Shown here: positions 7,395 to 14,528 of the stretch, in pieces
Position numbering within the stretch: the stretch's first letter is position 1
How the letters are laid out: every line of letters starts with the position of its first letter
NCBI GenBank assembly: GCA_040510075.1
Contig: JBEVJT010000258.1
Span: 1-22,987, forward strand
Source of the DNA: VAZQ01 sp040510075
GTDB taxonomy: Bacteria > Pseudomonadota > Alphaproteobacteria > Rhizobiales > Xanthobacteraceae
Length of the DNA: 22,987 nt
Reading direction: 5' to 3'
Position numbers and translations under genes: made by a program
The notes under the pieces: model-generated
The model's input: only the letters and a program-made list of their open reading frames with translations
What the model was told of the DNA's origin: nothing
Databases searched by the model: none

Positions 7395-7532
7395 GTCATT
7401 GCCGGGCTTGGCCCGGCAATCCATCTCTTTTTCGAAAAAGATGGACCATCGAACTCGGATTTACCCGAGTTCGCCACTCTCAGTGCGCAAGTCGGATATA
7501 TCCGACTTGCGTTGTCAAGCCCGCAGGTGACG
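7395..7532. repeat. Composite palindromic repeat with four nested inverted repeats (copy 2, expanded)
   Basis: It lies between the MetE-like gene (stop 7547) and the binding-protein gene (start 7371). In order it holds a 10-bp stem with 3-base loop (7398-7407 with 7411-7420), a 16-bp perfect palindrome TCTTTTTCGAAAAAGA (7426-7441), an 8-bp stem (7451-7458 with 7465-7472), and a 26-bp perfect palindrome (7486-7511, half-site CGCAAGTCGGATA). It closes with GTCAAGCCCGCAGGTGACG (7514-7532), which matches the reverse complement of 6022-6040 at 18 of 19 bases. Its left arm (7394-7420) matches the reverse complement of 6069-6095 at 25 of 27. It is therefore the same element as copy 1, inverted, with two extra palindromes inside. 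Confidence 0.85.
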
Positions 7533-7546
7533 ATGAGTGCTTTAGG

Positions 7547-8653
7547 CTATGTCCTTCCCCATACTTCGCGGGCGAGTTGTACGACCATGCGCAGCTTCGC
7601 CCATTGCTCCTCCTCGCCCAGGATATTACCTTCTTCAGTGGAGGCGAAGCCGCACTGGGGCGAGAGACACAATTGCTCAATCGGGACATATTTTGTCGCC
7701 TGATCAATGCGTCGCTTGATTTCGTCCTTGGATTCCAGTGTTCCGGTCTTCGATGTTAGGAGCCCGAGGACGACGATCTTGTCGCCTCTCGGCAGGAAAC
7801 GCAGCGGCTCAAATCCGCCGGCACGGTCGCTGTCGTATTCAAGAAAATAGCCGTCGTAAGGGAGTTTGCCGAGTAGCGCCTCCGCCACCGGTTCGTAGCC
7901 GCCTTCCGCGATCCAGGTGGAGCGGAAATTGCCCCGGCACACGTGCGTGGTGATCGTCATGTCGGCGGGCTTGGCGGATAGAGCTGTCGTGATCACGTTC
8001 GCATAAATTCCCGGGAGCGCATCGACATCGCCCAGGCGCGCGCGCGCCTTACGCCGCTCTTCGTCGGAACAAAGATAGGCCCAAACAGTGTCATCGAACT
8101 GCAGATAACGGCAGCCGACGTCGTAAAACGATTGTACCGCTTTCCTGTAGGTTTGCCCAAGGTCCTGAAAGAACGAGTCCAGGTCCGAATAGACCGTCTT
8201 GCTGATCGCGTCCTTGGCGAGCCGGAAATGCAGCACCGAAGGGGAAGGAATGGTCATCTTGGGCATGATCCGGCAGTTCGCCTTGAGGAATTGGAAGTGC
8301 TGCAGCATCGGATGATCCGAGAAACCCAGCTTGCCGGTGATGCGGATGCTTTGCGCCTTCGTCTGCACGCCCTGAAATTGAATGCCGTGCTCGGCTTCGT
8401 AAAGCTCGACGCCATCGAGGCACCCGAGGAAGTCGAAGTGCCACCAGGCGCGCCGGAACTCGCCATCCGTCGCTAGCCTCAGCCCGATTTCTTCTTGCTT
8501 GTCGAGGATGCCTTTGATCTCGCGGTCTTCGGTAGACTTGAGCTCGACCGCCGTGATGCCCCCTTTCTCACGCTTGGCCCGTGCGTCTTTGAGCGCCTGA
8601 GGGCGCAAGAGACTGCCGACGTGATCGGCTCGGAACGGAGGTTTGCTACGCAT
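7547..8653 (-). CDS. Cobalamin-independent methionine synthase family protein, core (C-terminal) domain only
   Basis: A 368-residue barrel protein matching the catalytic C-terminal half of MetE, which transfers a methyl group from a folate or related donor to a thiol. Full MetE has about 750 residues; this one lacks the N-terminal half, like the YxjG/YxjH paralogues. The start is typical of this group (FRADHVGSLLRP, residues 7-18). All four zinc-ligand positions appear kept: His237 and Cys239 in THVCRGN, Glu272 in YFLEYDSD, and Cys334 in SPQCGFAS. The substrate is unknown; homocysteine is only one possibility. ATG 8653 is supported by the family N-terminus rather than by a good ribosome site. 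It lies between the livF end and the extra binding-protein gene, each about 165 bases away across a repeat element, so co-transcription is uncertain. Confidence 0.85.
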   Translation of the reverse strand: MRSKPPFRADHVGSLLRPQALKDARAKREKGGITAVELKSTEDREIKGILDKQEEIGLRLATDGEFRRAWWHFDFLGCLDGVELYEAEHGIQFQGVQTKAQSIRITGKLGFSDHPMLQHFQFLKANCRIMPKMTIPSPSVLHFRLAKDAISKTVYSDLDSFFQDLGQTYRKAVQSFYDVGCRYLQFDDTVWAYLCSDEERRKARARLGDVDALPGIYANVITTALSAKPADMTITTHVCRGNFRSTWIAEGGYEPVAEALLGKLPYDGYFLEYDSDRAGGFEPLRFLPRGDKIVVLGLLTSKTGTLESKDEIKRRIDQATKYVPIEQLCLSPQCGFASTEEGNILGEEEQWAKLRMVVQLAREVWGRT

Positions 8654-8737
8654 TGCTTAGGCCTGATCGTGGCATTCTAGCGCAACGGGGCCGACGCTGA
8701 GCAAGGGGGCGCGGCAAATGCACTCGGCTGTCCATAT

Positions 8738-8809
8738 GCCGCTCATTCCCGCGAAAGCGGGAATCCAGCGTAGAAAGACTGGGCCCCCGCTTTCGCGGGG
8801 ACGAGCGGA
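8738..8809. repeat. REP pair in inverted orientation (BIME-like)
   Basis: Two 25-base REP-like units face each other in the gap between livF and the MetE-like gene. The left unit (8738-8762) has the 8-bp stem ATTCCCGC / GCGGGAAT closing a GAAA loop. The right unit (8785-8809) read on the - strand has CCCCGC / GCGGGG, also closing GAAA. The two agree at 22 of 25 positions when one is reversed. This arrangement is the classic form of bacterial interspersed mosaic elements, which can affect mRNA stability or supercoiling. No REP-associated tyrosine transposase is in the window. Confidence 0.85.
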
Positions 8810-8818
8810 AGATGATCC

Positions 8819-9556
8819 TTATTGCGGGCGGGCGGCGGTGCGCCGGCTGACCGCACCGGTGACACCGAGATAACTCTCCAGGACGTCCCGGTTGGCTGCA
8901 AGCTCGCGGCTTGGCCCTTCATGCACGAGCACGCCGCGCTGGATAATCGCAGCACGGTCGGTGATCGCGAGCACCTTCTGGGCATTCTGCTCCACCACAA
9001 TGGCGGAGCTGCCTTCCTCCCGGACGATGCGTTGCAACGCGGCCAGCAATTCTTGCACCAGAATCGGCGCGAGCCCTTCCAGCGGCTCGTCGAGCAGCAT
9101 CAGCCGCGGATTGAGCACAAGTGCGCGCGCCACCGCGAGCATCTGCTGTTCGCCACCCGAGAGCTGGGTACCGAGATTGCGGCGGCGTTCGGCAAGCCGG
9201 GGGAACAGCTGATAGACTCGATCGAGCGTCCAGGCTCCGGGGCGTGCAATAGCGGTGAGGTTCTCCTCGACTGTGAGCGATCTGAAGATGTTCCGTTCTT
9301 GTGGAACCCAGCCTATGCCGGCATGCGCGCGCTGGTCGGGGCGCAAGCGGGCCAAGTCGCGGCCCAGGAGAGTAATCCTTCCCGCAATATAGGTCGTCAC
9401 TCCGACGATTGAGTTTATGAGCGTGGTCTTGCCCATGCCGTTGCGCCCCAAAAGCGCAAGCGACTGCCCCTCGGGCAAAGAGACCGAAAGCTCGTGCAGC
9501 ACGATGGCCTCGCCGTAGCCCGCGCTCAACCGCTCGATGCAAAGCACGTCAGGCAT
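8819..9556 (-). CDS. livF: LIV-type ABC transporter ATP-binding protein LivF
   Basis: A 245-residue ATPase, one of the two that power the LIV-type (HAAT family) importer on the inner face of the membrane. Walker A is GRNGMGKTT (37-45), followed by a Q-loop in WVPQERNIF, the signature LSGGEQQMLAVARAL and Walker B LMLLDEPLEGLAP, with the switch-region segment IVVEQNAQ. The short 'LS.GYG...VL.....' start and overall length are those of LivF rather than LivG. The ATG at 9556 overlaps the end of livG by 8 bases, indicating coupled translation. It is the last gene of the livKHMGF set, and a REP pair follows its stop. The transported compound is not set by this subunit; the link with lig genes suggests an aromatic acid. 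Confidence 0.94.
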   Translation of the reverse strand: MPDVLCIERLSAGYGEAIVLHELSVSLPEGQSLALLGRNGMGKTTLINSIVGVTTYIAGRITLLGRDLARLRPDQRAHAGIGWVPQERNIFRSLTVEENLTAIARPGAWTLDRVYQLFPRLAERRRNLGTQLSGGEQQMLAVARALVLNPRLMLLDEPLEGLAPILVQELLAALQRIVREEGSSAIVVEQNAQKVLAITDRAAIIQRGVLVHEGPSRELAANRDVLESYLGVTGAVSRRTAARPQ

Positions 9557-10301
9557 TGAGCGCCTCGCCGAGATAAACCGCTTTTACGCGCGGATCGCCC
9601 GCCACCTGGTTGGGAGCGCCATCGAGCATCAGCTCACCGTTCACCAAGACCGTTATGCGTTGGGCGAAGGAAAAGACCAGGTCCATGTCGTGCTCGATCA
9701 GGAGCACAGTGACTTCCGCAGGCAATGCCGCGACCGTGGCAACAATGTCGTGGCGCTCGGCCTCAGGGACTCCGGCCGCCGGCTCGTCGAGGAGCAGCAC
9801 CTGCGGACGGCAAGCTATTGCCAGCGCGATTTCCAGAACACGTTGCTTGCCATATGGCAGATTTCCGGTGCGCTCGAACATTACGTCGGAGAGATGGAAG
9901 CGCCGCAGGATCTCGGCAGCTTCCTCCACCACGACGGCATTGGTGCCGATAGGTCGCCACCATTGCGCGCCCACCCCCAGCCGCTGTGCGATCGCAAGCC
10001 CCAGGCTCTCAATGGGCGTGAGGTCGAGAAAGAGCTGATTGATCTGGAAGGTGCGCGCAAGTCCAAACGCAACTCGTCGATGCACGCCGACATCGGTGAT
10101 GTCGCGGCCCTGCAGGAGGATGCTTCCACTCGAGGGGCTCAAGACGCCGGTCAAGAGATTGATCAGCGTTGTCTTGCCGGCCCCGTTTGGGCCAATTAAC
10201 GCATGGCGCGCACCTTTTTCGATGCGCAACGAGACGTTGTTCACCGCAGAGATGCCTCCGAACTGTTTGCGGAGCCCTATGGTCTCGAGCGCGATCGTCA
10301 T
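9549..10301 (-). CDS. livG: LIV-type ABC transporter ATP-binding protein LivG
   Basis: A 250-residue ATPase partner of LivF. It has Walker A GPNGAGKTT (37-45), the LivG-typical ARTFQINQLFLDLTPIE, a signature that reads NLPYGKQRVLEIA (the family often has P-Y-G in place of S-G-G), Walker B VLLLDEPAAGVPEAE and the switch segment LLIEHDMDLVF. The C-terminal GDPRVKAVYLGE is also typical. The frame is open to 10349, but the start is best placed at ATG 10301. There MTIALETIGLRKQFGG matches the family N-terminus, and ATG overlaps the livM stop as ATGA. Its 3' end overlaps livF by 8 bases, so livM-livG-livF form a tightly coupled chain. Confidence 0.94.
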   Translation of the reverse strand: MTIALETIGLRKQFGGISAVNNVSLRIEKGARHALIGPNGAGKTTLINLLTGVLSPSSGSILLQGRDITDVGVHRRVAFGLARTFQINQLFLDLTPIESLGLAIAQRLGVGAQWWRPIGTNAVVVEEAAEILRRFHLSDVMFERTGNLPYGKQRVLEIALAIACRPQVLLLDEPAAGVPEAERHDIVATVAALPAEVTVLLIEHDMDLVFSFAQRITVLVNGELMLDGAPNQVAGDPRVKAVYLGEALNA

Positions 10302-11338
10302 CGCTTGCCGCCTATGGCCGCAAAAAGCGCTGGCGGAATGATGCTGCATAGGATCCGGCGCCCTGTTCTTCGGCCGAATGCACGTGCAGCAAGGATCCAG
10401 TTGCCCATTCGCTCGCGCCCAACGAGGACGATGACCACCAACAGCGCGCCGATCCAGAACTGCCAGTATTGGGGTGTGAGGGCGGCGAGCCAGTCCTGAA
10501 CGAATTTGAAGACTACGGCTCCGATCAGGCCGCCATAGAGATAACCCGGCCCGCCAAGGATGAGCATCAGCAACAGGTCGGCGGAGCGTTCAAACGAGAA
10601 CACTTCGAGGGACGCAAAGGCCGTGGTCTGGGCCAGCAAGGCTCCGGCCACCCCCGCATAAGCCGCAGCTAGCGTATATATGGCGACGAGACGCGCATTG
10701 ACGGGAATGCCGATTGACGAGCTGCGCAATGGGTTTGCCTTGGTAGCGCGCAGCGAGAGGCCGAACGGCGAATGGACGATGCGCCGCGCCAAGAGAAAAA
10801 GAAGGAACAATACGGTCAGGCAGTAGGCGTAGCCGACATGGCCGAAGATATCGAACTCGAACAGACCCAGGATCGGACCGATGCGCACGCCTTGCAGCCC
10901 GTCGGCGCCTCCCGTGATGTCCGGCAGCTGATTGGCAATCTCGCGCATGATCAGCGCGATACCAAGCGTTACCATGAGCCTCGTCAGATCGGAGCCGCGC
11001 AGCACAAGAAAACTCGTGATAAAGCCGAGTGCCGCGGCGGCAAGTCCGGATACGAGCAATGCCAAAGCCGGCTCTGGGATGATCGCGTGCTTGGCGAGAA
11101 GTGCAGCGACATAGGAGCCGAGGCCGAAGAAAGCGGCGTGACCGAGGGAGATGATTCCCGCATATCCGAGGATAAGGTCGAGTGAGAGCGCGAAGAGGCC
11201 AAGCCACGCGATTTCCGTTAGGATCAGATGACGCTCGGGCAAGACGAAGAAGCTCGCGAGCGCCGCCGCCCAGAACACGTATTCCGTGGCGCGCCAGCGC
11301 GCACGTAGACGGCCGGCTATCAGATCGGTGGACTGCAT
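10298..11338 (-). CDS. livM: LIV-type ABC transporter permease LivM
   Basis: A 346-residue inner-membrane permease with about 8-10 hydrophobic segments. It carries the LivM landmarks: LGLFALSLDLILGYAGIISLGHAAFFGLGSY near the N-terminus, GGADGLQGVRIGP, SPFGLSLRATKANPLRSSSIGIPV (the coupling loop that contacts the ATPases) and LGGPGYLYGGLIGAVVF near the C-terminus. I start it at ATG 11338, which has a GGGAGAG ribosome site just upstream and lies 10 bases after the livH stop, rather than at the longer in-frame start at 11368 inside livH. After the last membrane segment a roughly 30-residue basic tail (AARAFGRRTGRRIL...) runs to the livG overlap. With LivH it forms the translocation pore. Confidence 0.93.
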   Translation of the reverse strand: MQSTDLIAGRLRARWRATEYVFWAAALASFFVLPERHLILTEIAWLGLFALSLDLILGYAGIISLGHAAFFGLGSYVAALLAKHAIIPEPALALLVSGLAAAALGFITSFLVLRGSDLTRLMVTLGIALIMREIANQLPDITGGADGLQGVRIGPILGLFEFDIFGHVGYAYCLTVLFLLFLLARRIVHSPFGLSLRATKANPLRSSSIGIPVNARLVAIYTLAAAYAGVAGALLAQTTAFASLEVFSFERSADLLLMLILGGPGYLYGGLIGAVVFKFVQDWLAALTPQYWQFWIGALLVVIVLVGRERMGNWILAARAFGRRTGRRILCSIIPPALFAAIGGKR

Positions 11339-11348
11339 TGCTCTCCCG

Positions 11349-12206
11349 CTACCTCGCGGCGCGCGCAAAAAGCCCCTGCGGACGCAACATCAGCAGCACG
11401 ATCATCACGGTGTAGATGACGAACGCCCCGAACCTGGGCACGTAGTATTTGCCGAAAATGTCCGCGATGCCGATCAGCAATGAGGCGAGGAAAGGGCCGG
11501 TCATGCTCGAGGTGCCGCCCACCGTCACGACGATGAGGAAGTACACCATGTATTTGAGGGGGAAGGTCGGATCGAGCCCCAAAAGCTCGGCGCCGAGCGC
11601 GCCGCCCAATCCCGCCAGTCCCGAGCCGAACGCGAAGGTCAGCGAAAACACCGCATTGACATTGATGCCCAATCCGCGCGCGACCCTCGCATCGTCCACG
11701 GAAGCACGCAGCCGGCTGCCAAAGCGGGTTTTCGAGAGAATAAGCTGAAGCCCAAGTGTGAGCAGACCGCACAGCACGATGATGAACAGGCGGTAGCGCC
11801 CGATGCCGATGCCGAACAATTCGAAACGGCCGTGCAGCGCATTCGGAATCTGAATGAAGACCTGCTGCGCGCCCATAAAATAGTCGGTGCCTGCGACCGC
11901 CATGAAAACGAGTCCGATCGTGAACAGGACCTGGTCGAGGTGGCTGCGGCCGTAGACGTGAACGTAGAGCGTGCGTTCAAGCAGCGCGCCAATGAGCGCA
12001 ACCGCAATGAAAGCAATCGCTAGGGCCCCGAAAAAGGGAACGCCTGCCCGGTTGACCAGCAGGAGCGTGATGTAGCCGCCGGCTACGGCGAAGGCGCCAT
12101 GGGCGAGATTGACAAAGTTCATGAGGCCGAGCGTGACCGAGAGGCCGCACGCCAGCACGAACAGCAGCATGCCATAGGCGATGCCGTCGAAAAGGATAGT
12201 CAGCAT
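11349..12206 (-). CDS. livH: LIV-type ABC transporter permease LivH
   Basis: A 285-residue, very hydrophobic permease with about eight membrane segments. Family marks are ILFDGIAYGMLLFVLACGLS, LGLMNFVNLAHGAFAVAGGY, the coupling loop KTRFGSRLRASVDDARVARGLGIN, and TVGGTSSMTGPFLASLLIGI, ending with LLMLRPQGLFARAAR. Start ATG 12206 has GAGG four bases upstream. It is the first permease gene after livK, but a 172-base gap with a palindromic repeat lies between them, which could let the receptor be made in excess over the membrane parts. The substrate cannot be read from the sequence. Confidence 0.93.
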   Translation of the reverse strand: MLTILFDGIAYGMLLFVLACGLSVTLGLMNFVNLAHGAFAVAGGYITLLLVNRAGVPFFGALAIAFIAVALIGALLERTLYVHVYGRSHLDQVLFTIGLVFMAVAGTDYFMGAQQVFIQIPNALHGRFELFGIGIGRYRLFIIVLCGLLTLGLQLILSKTRFGSRLRASVDDARVARGLGINVNAVFSLTFAFGSGLAGLGGALGAELLGLDPTFPLKYMVYFLIVVTVGGTSSMTGPFLASLLIGIADIFGKYYVPRFGAFVIYTVMIVLLMLRPQGLFARAAR

Positions 12207-12265
12207 GCGGCCTCGATCGGAGCTCGGCTGACACTATATCGCGCGAGTGGGAAATCCCGTTGCTC

Positions 12266-12367
12266 GTCATTCCGGCCGAGGCAGAAAGCCGAAAGCCGGA
12301 ATCCATAATCCCCAGCCGGCGGCTACGGATTCCGGGCTCGCCACTTTACGCGGCACCCCGGAATGAC
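12266..12367. repeat. Palindromic repeat element with nested symmetry between livK and livH
   Basis: The outer ends form a perfect 10-bp inverted pair, GTCATTCCGG (12266-12275) and CCGGAATGAC (12358-12367). Inside is a second 9-bp inverted pair, CCGGAATCC (12296-12304) and GGATTCCGG (12327-12335). The element is thus two hairpins, each with a longer variable loop, placed as mirror images. It lies inside the transport operon, after livK and before livH. It shares the GTCATT-type boundary with the elements at 6022 and 7395. A role in differential expression of livK over livHMGF is plausible but inferred. Confidence 0.8.
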
Positions 12368-12378
12368 CCCCTGTCGGG

Positions 12379-13545
12379 CTAATTCTTCGCCGCCTTAATC
12401 GGGTCCTTGACCCCTTCGACGGTGGCAAACTCGACATTGTAGAGCTCGCCGCCAACGCGCTCGACGCGCCGGATGTAGACATTCTGGACAATGTCTCGGG
12501 TGTCCGGATCTATCGAAATCGGTCCGCGGGGGGATTCCCATTTCATGCCTTTCATTGCGCCAACGAGCGCATCGGCATCGGTTTTCCCGCCGGTCTTCTT
12601 CAGCGCCTCATAGATGAGGTGCATGCCGTCCCAGCCGCCGACCGAGATGAAATTGGGACGGAAGCCGTAGGTCTTTTTCATATCCGCCACGTACTGCTTG
12701 TTCATGGGCGACTCGTGTAAGGCGGAATAAAAGCCCGCCGTGACCGCACCCAGGATGGCATCGCTCGTGCCGGGAAGATCGTCGTCATCGGTGACGTCGC
12801 CGGTGCCGATGAGCTTGATGCCGGCCTTGTCGAGTCCGCGTTCGGAGAATTGCTTGGCGAAGGTGCCCGCCTGCCCCGCGGGTACGAACACGAAAAGCGA
12901 GTCCGGGTTGAGACCGCGCGCGCGTTCGAGGAAGGGCGAAAAATCCGGATTCTGAAACGGCACCTTGATGGCTTCGGCAATTTCGCCGCCGGCTCTTTTG
13001 AAGGTGTCGGTAAAGACAGCCGTTGCCTCTTGACCGGGCGCCCAATCCGACTGGATGATGACCACCTTCTTGCTGCCGTTCTTGGCCGCCCATTCGGCAA
13101 TGACCTGGGCCTGCTGGCCGAGCGTAAAGCTGGTGCGCACCATCAAAGGATTATCCGGGCCGATCACCCGCGAGGTGCCCGACACCACCACGACGTTGGC
13201 GGTCTTGCTCTGGGTCGACAAAGGCCCGATCGCCATCGCACTTGGCGTCAATCCTGATACAATGATTCCTACCTTCTCGCTGACGATCAGCTCCTGCGCC
13301 AGGCGCTTGGAGTTGTCCGGCGAGGTTGCGTCGTCCCGGATCATGAGATCGATCTTCTTGCCGGCGACCGTCGTGCCGTTCTTTTCCATGTAAAGCTTGG
13401 CCGCCGCCTGGATCTGCTTGCCCACGGATGCCTGCCCGCCGGTGAGCGGCAGCACCATGCCGACCTTGACGGTGTCCTGGGCCAAGGCAGGGCTGCCGCC
13501 GAACGCGGCCAATAGCAATCCCGTCACAAGAGTAATGCGCGACAT
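12379..13545 (-). CDS. livK: LIV-type ABC transporter substrate-binding protein (LivK family)
   Basis: A 388-residue periplasmic receptor. Residues 1-22 (MSRITLVTGLLLAAFGGSPALA) are a signal peptide with an ALA cleavage site. The mature protein begins VKVGMVLPLTGGQASVGKQI and continues with family patterns: IRDDATSPDNSKRLAQELI, VGIIVSGLTPSAMAIGPL, KKVVIIQSDWAPGQEA and FISVGGWDGMHLIYEALKKT. Start ATG 13545 is preceded by GGGAGG about 10 bases upstream. It follows ligC by only 26 bases and precedes livH, so it is best read as the dedicated receptor of livHMGF and as part of the ligABC transcription unit. I infer an aromatic acid such as protocatechuate or a precursor as ligand. Related binding proteins for benzoate derivatives are known, but specificity cannot be read here. 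Confidence 0.9.
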   Translation of the reverse strand: MSRITLVTGLLLAAFGGSPALAQDTVKVGMVLPLTGGQASVGKQIQAAAKLYMEKNGTTVAGKKIDLMIRDDATSPDNSKRLAQELIVSEKVGIIVSGLTPSAMAIGPLSTQSKTANVVVVSGTSRVIGPDNPLMVRTSFTLGQQAQVIAEWAAKNGSKKVVIIQSDWAPGQEATAVFTDTFKRAGGEIAEAIKVPFQNPDFSPFLERARGLNPDSLFVFVPAGQAGTFAKQFSERGLDKAGIKLIGTGDVTDDDDLPGTSDAILGAVTAGFYSALHESPMNKQYVADMKKTYGFRPNFISVGGWDGMHLIYEALKKTGGKTDADALVGAMKGMKWESPRGPISIDPDTRDIVQNVYIRRVERVGGELYNVEFATVEGVKDPIKAAKN

Positions 13546-13571
13546 GAGGCTGTTCCTCCCTTTGATTTTGT

Positions 13572-14528
13572 TCAGGCGTGCGCTTTGCGCTGCGGATCGA
13601 CGATTTTTTCCAGCCGGCCGAGCACATTCATGCAGGGCAAAAGTTGCGCGAGGCTCCCATTGGGCTCGCGCTTCTCCTTGATCGCAGCGACGAACTCGCG
13701 ATCTTCCAGCTCAATTCCGTCCATGGAGACATCGACCTTCGATACGTCAATCGGGTTTTTCTTTCCGTCGGTGAGATCGTCGTAGAAGGCCTGATACGTG
13801 CCGTTGTCGCATATGTAGCGGAAGAAGGAGCCGAGCGGGCCGTCGTTGTTGAAGGAAAGCGACAGCGTCAGGATTGCCCCGCTCGGCACCTTTGCGACGA
13901 TGCCCATATCCATGGCGATCCCGAGCTGTGGGTGAATGGGCCCCTGCACGGCGTAACAGTCCGATATCGTTTCCCCGGTTTGGTGCTGAAAGAGATCGAT
14001 CGTGTGTGCGGCGTGATGCCAGAGCAGATGATCGGTCCAACTGCGCGGGTTGCCGACCGCATTGATGTTCCGGCGGCGAAAGAAATAGGTCTGCACGTCC
14101 ATCTGCTGGATTTTGAGCTCGCCCCGTTTGATGCGTTTGTGCACCCATTGATGGCTCGGATTGAAGCGACGGACGTGGCCCCCCATGGCGACGACGCCCC
14201 TTTCGCTCGCAATGCGCACCAGCGCTTCGGCATCCTCGACGCTGTCCGTTATCGGAATTTCAATCAGCACATGCTTGCCGGCGCGCATGACTTGCTCGCC
14301 CTGACGAAAATGCATTTTTGTCGGCGTAGTAAGTATCACCGCATCCGCGCGCTTGATTCCTTCCGACAGATCGCCGGTGTAGTGGGGCACATTGTATTTC
14401 TTCGCAACCTCGGCGGTCGCGTCCTGATTGCCACCAACGAGCGAGGTCACTTCCACGTCGGGGATACGCTTGAGCGCGTCAAGGTGCTTTTGGCCGAATG
14501 CCCCTTGTCCTGCGACACAGATCCTCAT
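13572..14528 (-). CDS. ligC: 4-carboxy-2-hydroxymuconate-6-semialdehyde dehydrogenase LigC
   Basis: LigC oxidises the ring-cleavage product CHMS (as its hemiacetal) to 2-pyrone-4,6-dicarboxylate with NAD(P)+. The 318-residue protein is a Gfo/Idh/MocA oxidoreductase: N-terminal Rossmann GQGAFGQKH (7-15), then VLIEIPITDS, where the EKP motif of most family members reads EIP, as I recall for LigC. The C-terminal domain has the LigC-specific run QMDVQTYFFRRRNINAVG, then RSWTDHLLWHHAAHTIDLF, AVQGPIHPQLGIAMDM, SLSFNNDGPLGSFFRYICDN and VDVSMDGIELEDREF. These runs resemble Sphingobium LigC far more than generic oxidoreductases. ATG 14528 overlaps the ligB stop (ATGA). livK follows 26 bases after its stop. 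No oddities in frame or length. Confidence 0.93.
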   Translation of the reverse strand: MRICVAGQGAFGQKHLDALKRIPDVEVTSLVGGNQDATAEVAKKYNVPHYTGDLSEGIKRADAVILTTPTKMHFRQGEQVMRAGKHVLIEIPITDSVEDAEALVRIASERGVVAMGGHVRRFNPSHQWVHKRIKRGELKIQQMDVQTYFFRRRNINAVGNPRSWTDHLLWHHAAHTIDLFQHQTGETISDCYAVQGPIHPQLGIAMDMGIVAKVPSGAILTLSLSFNNDGPLGSFFRYICDNGTYQAFYDDLTDGKKNPIDVSKVDVSMDGIELEDREFVAAIKEKREPNGSLAQLLPCMNVLGRLEKIVDPQRKAHA

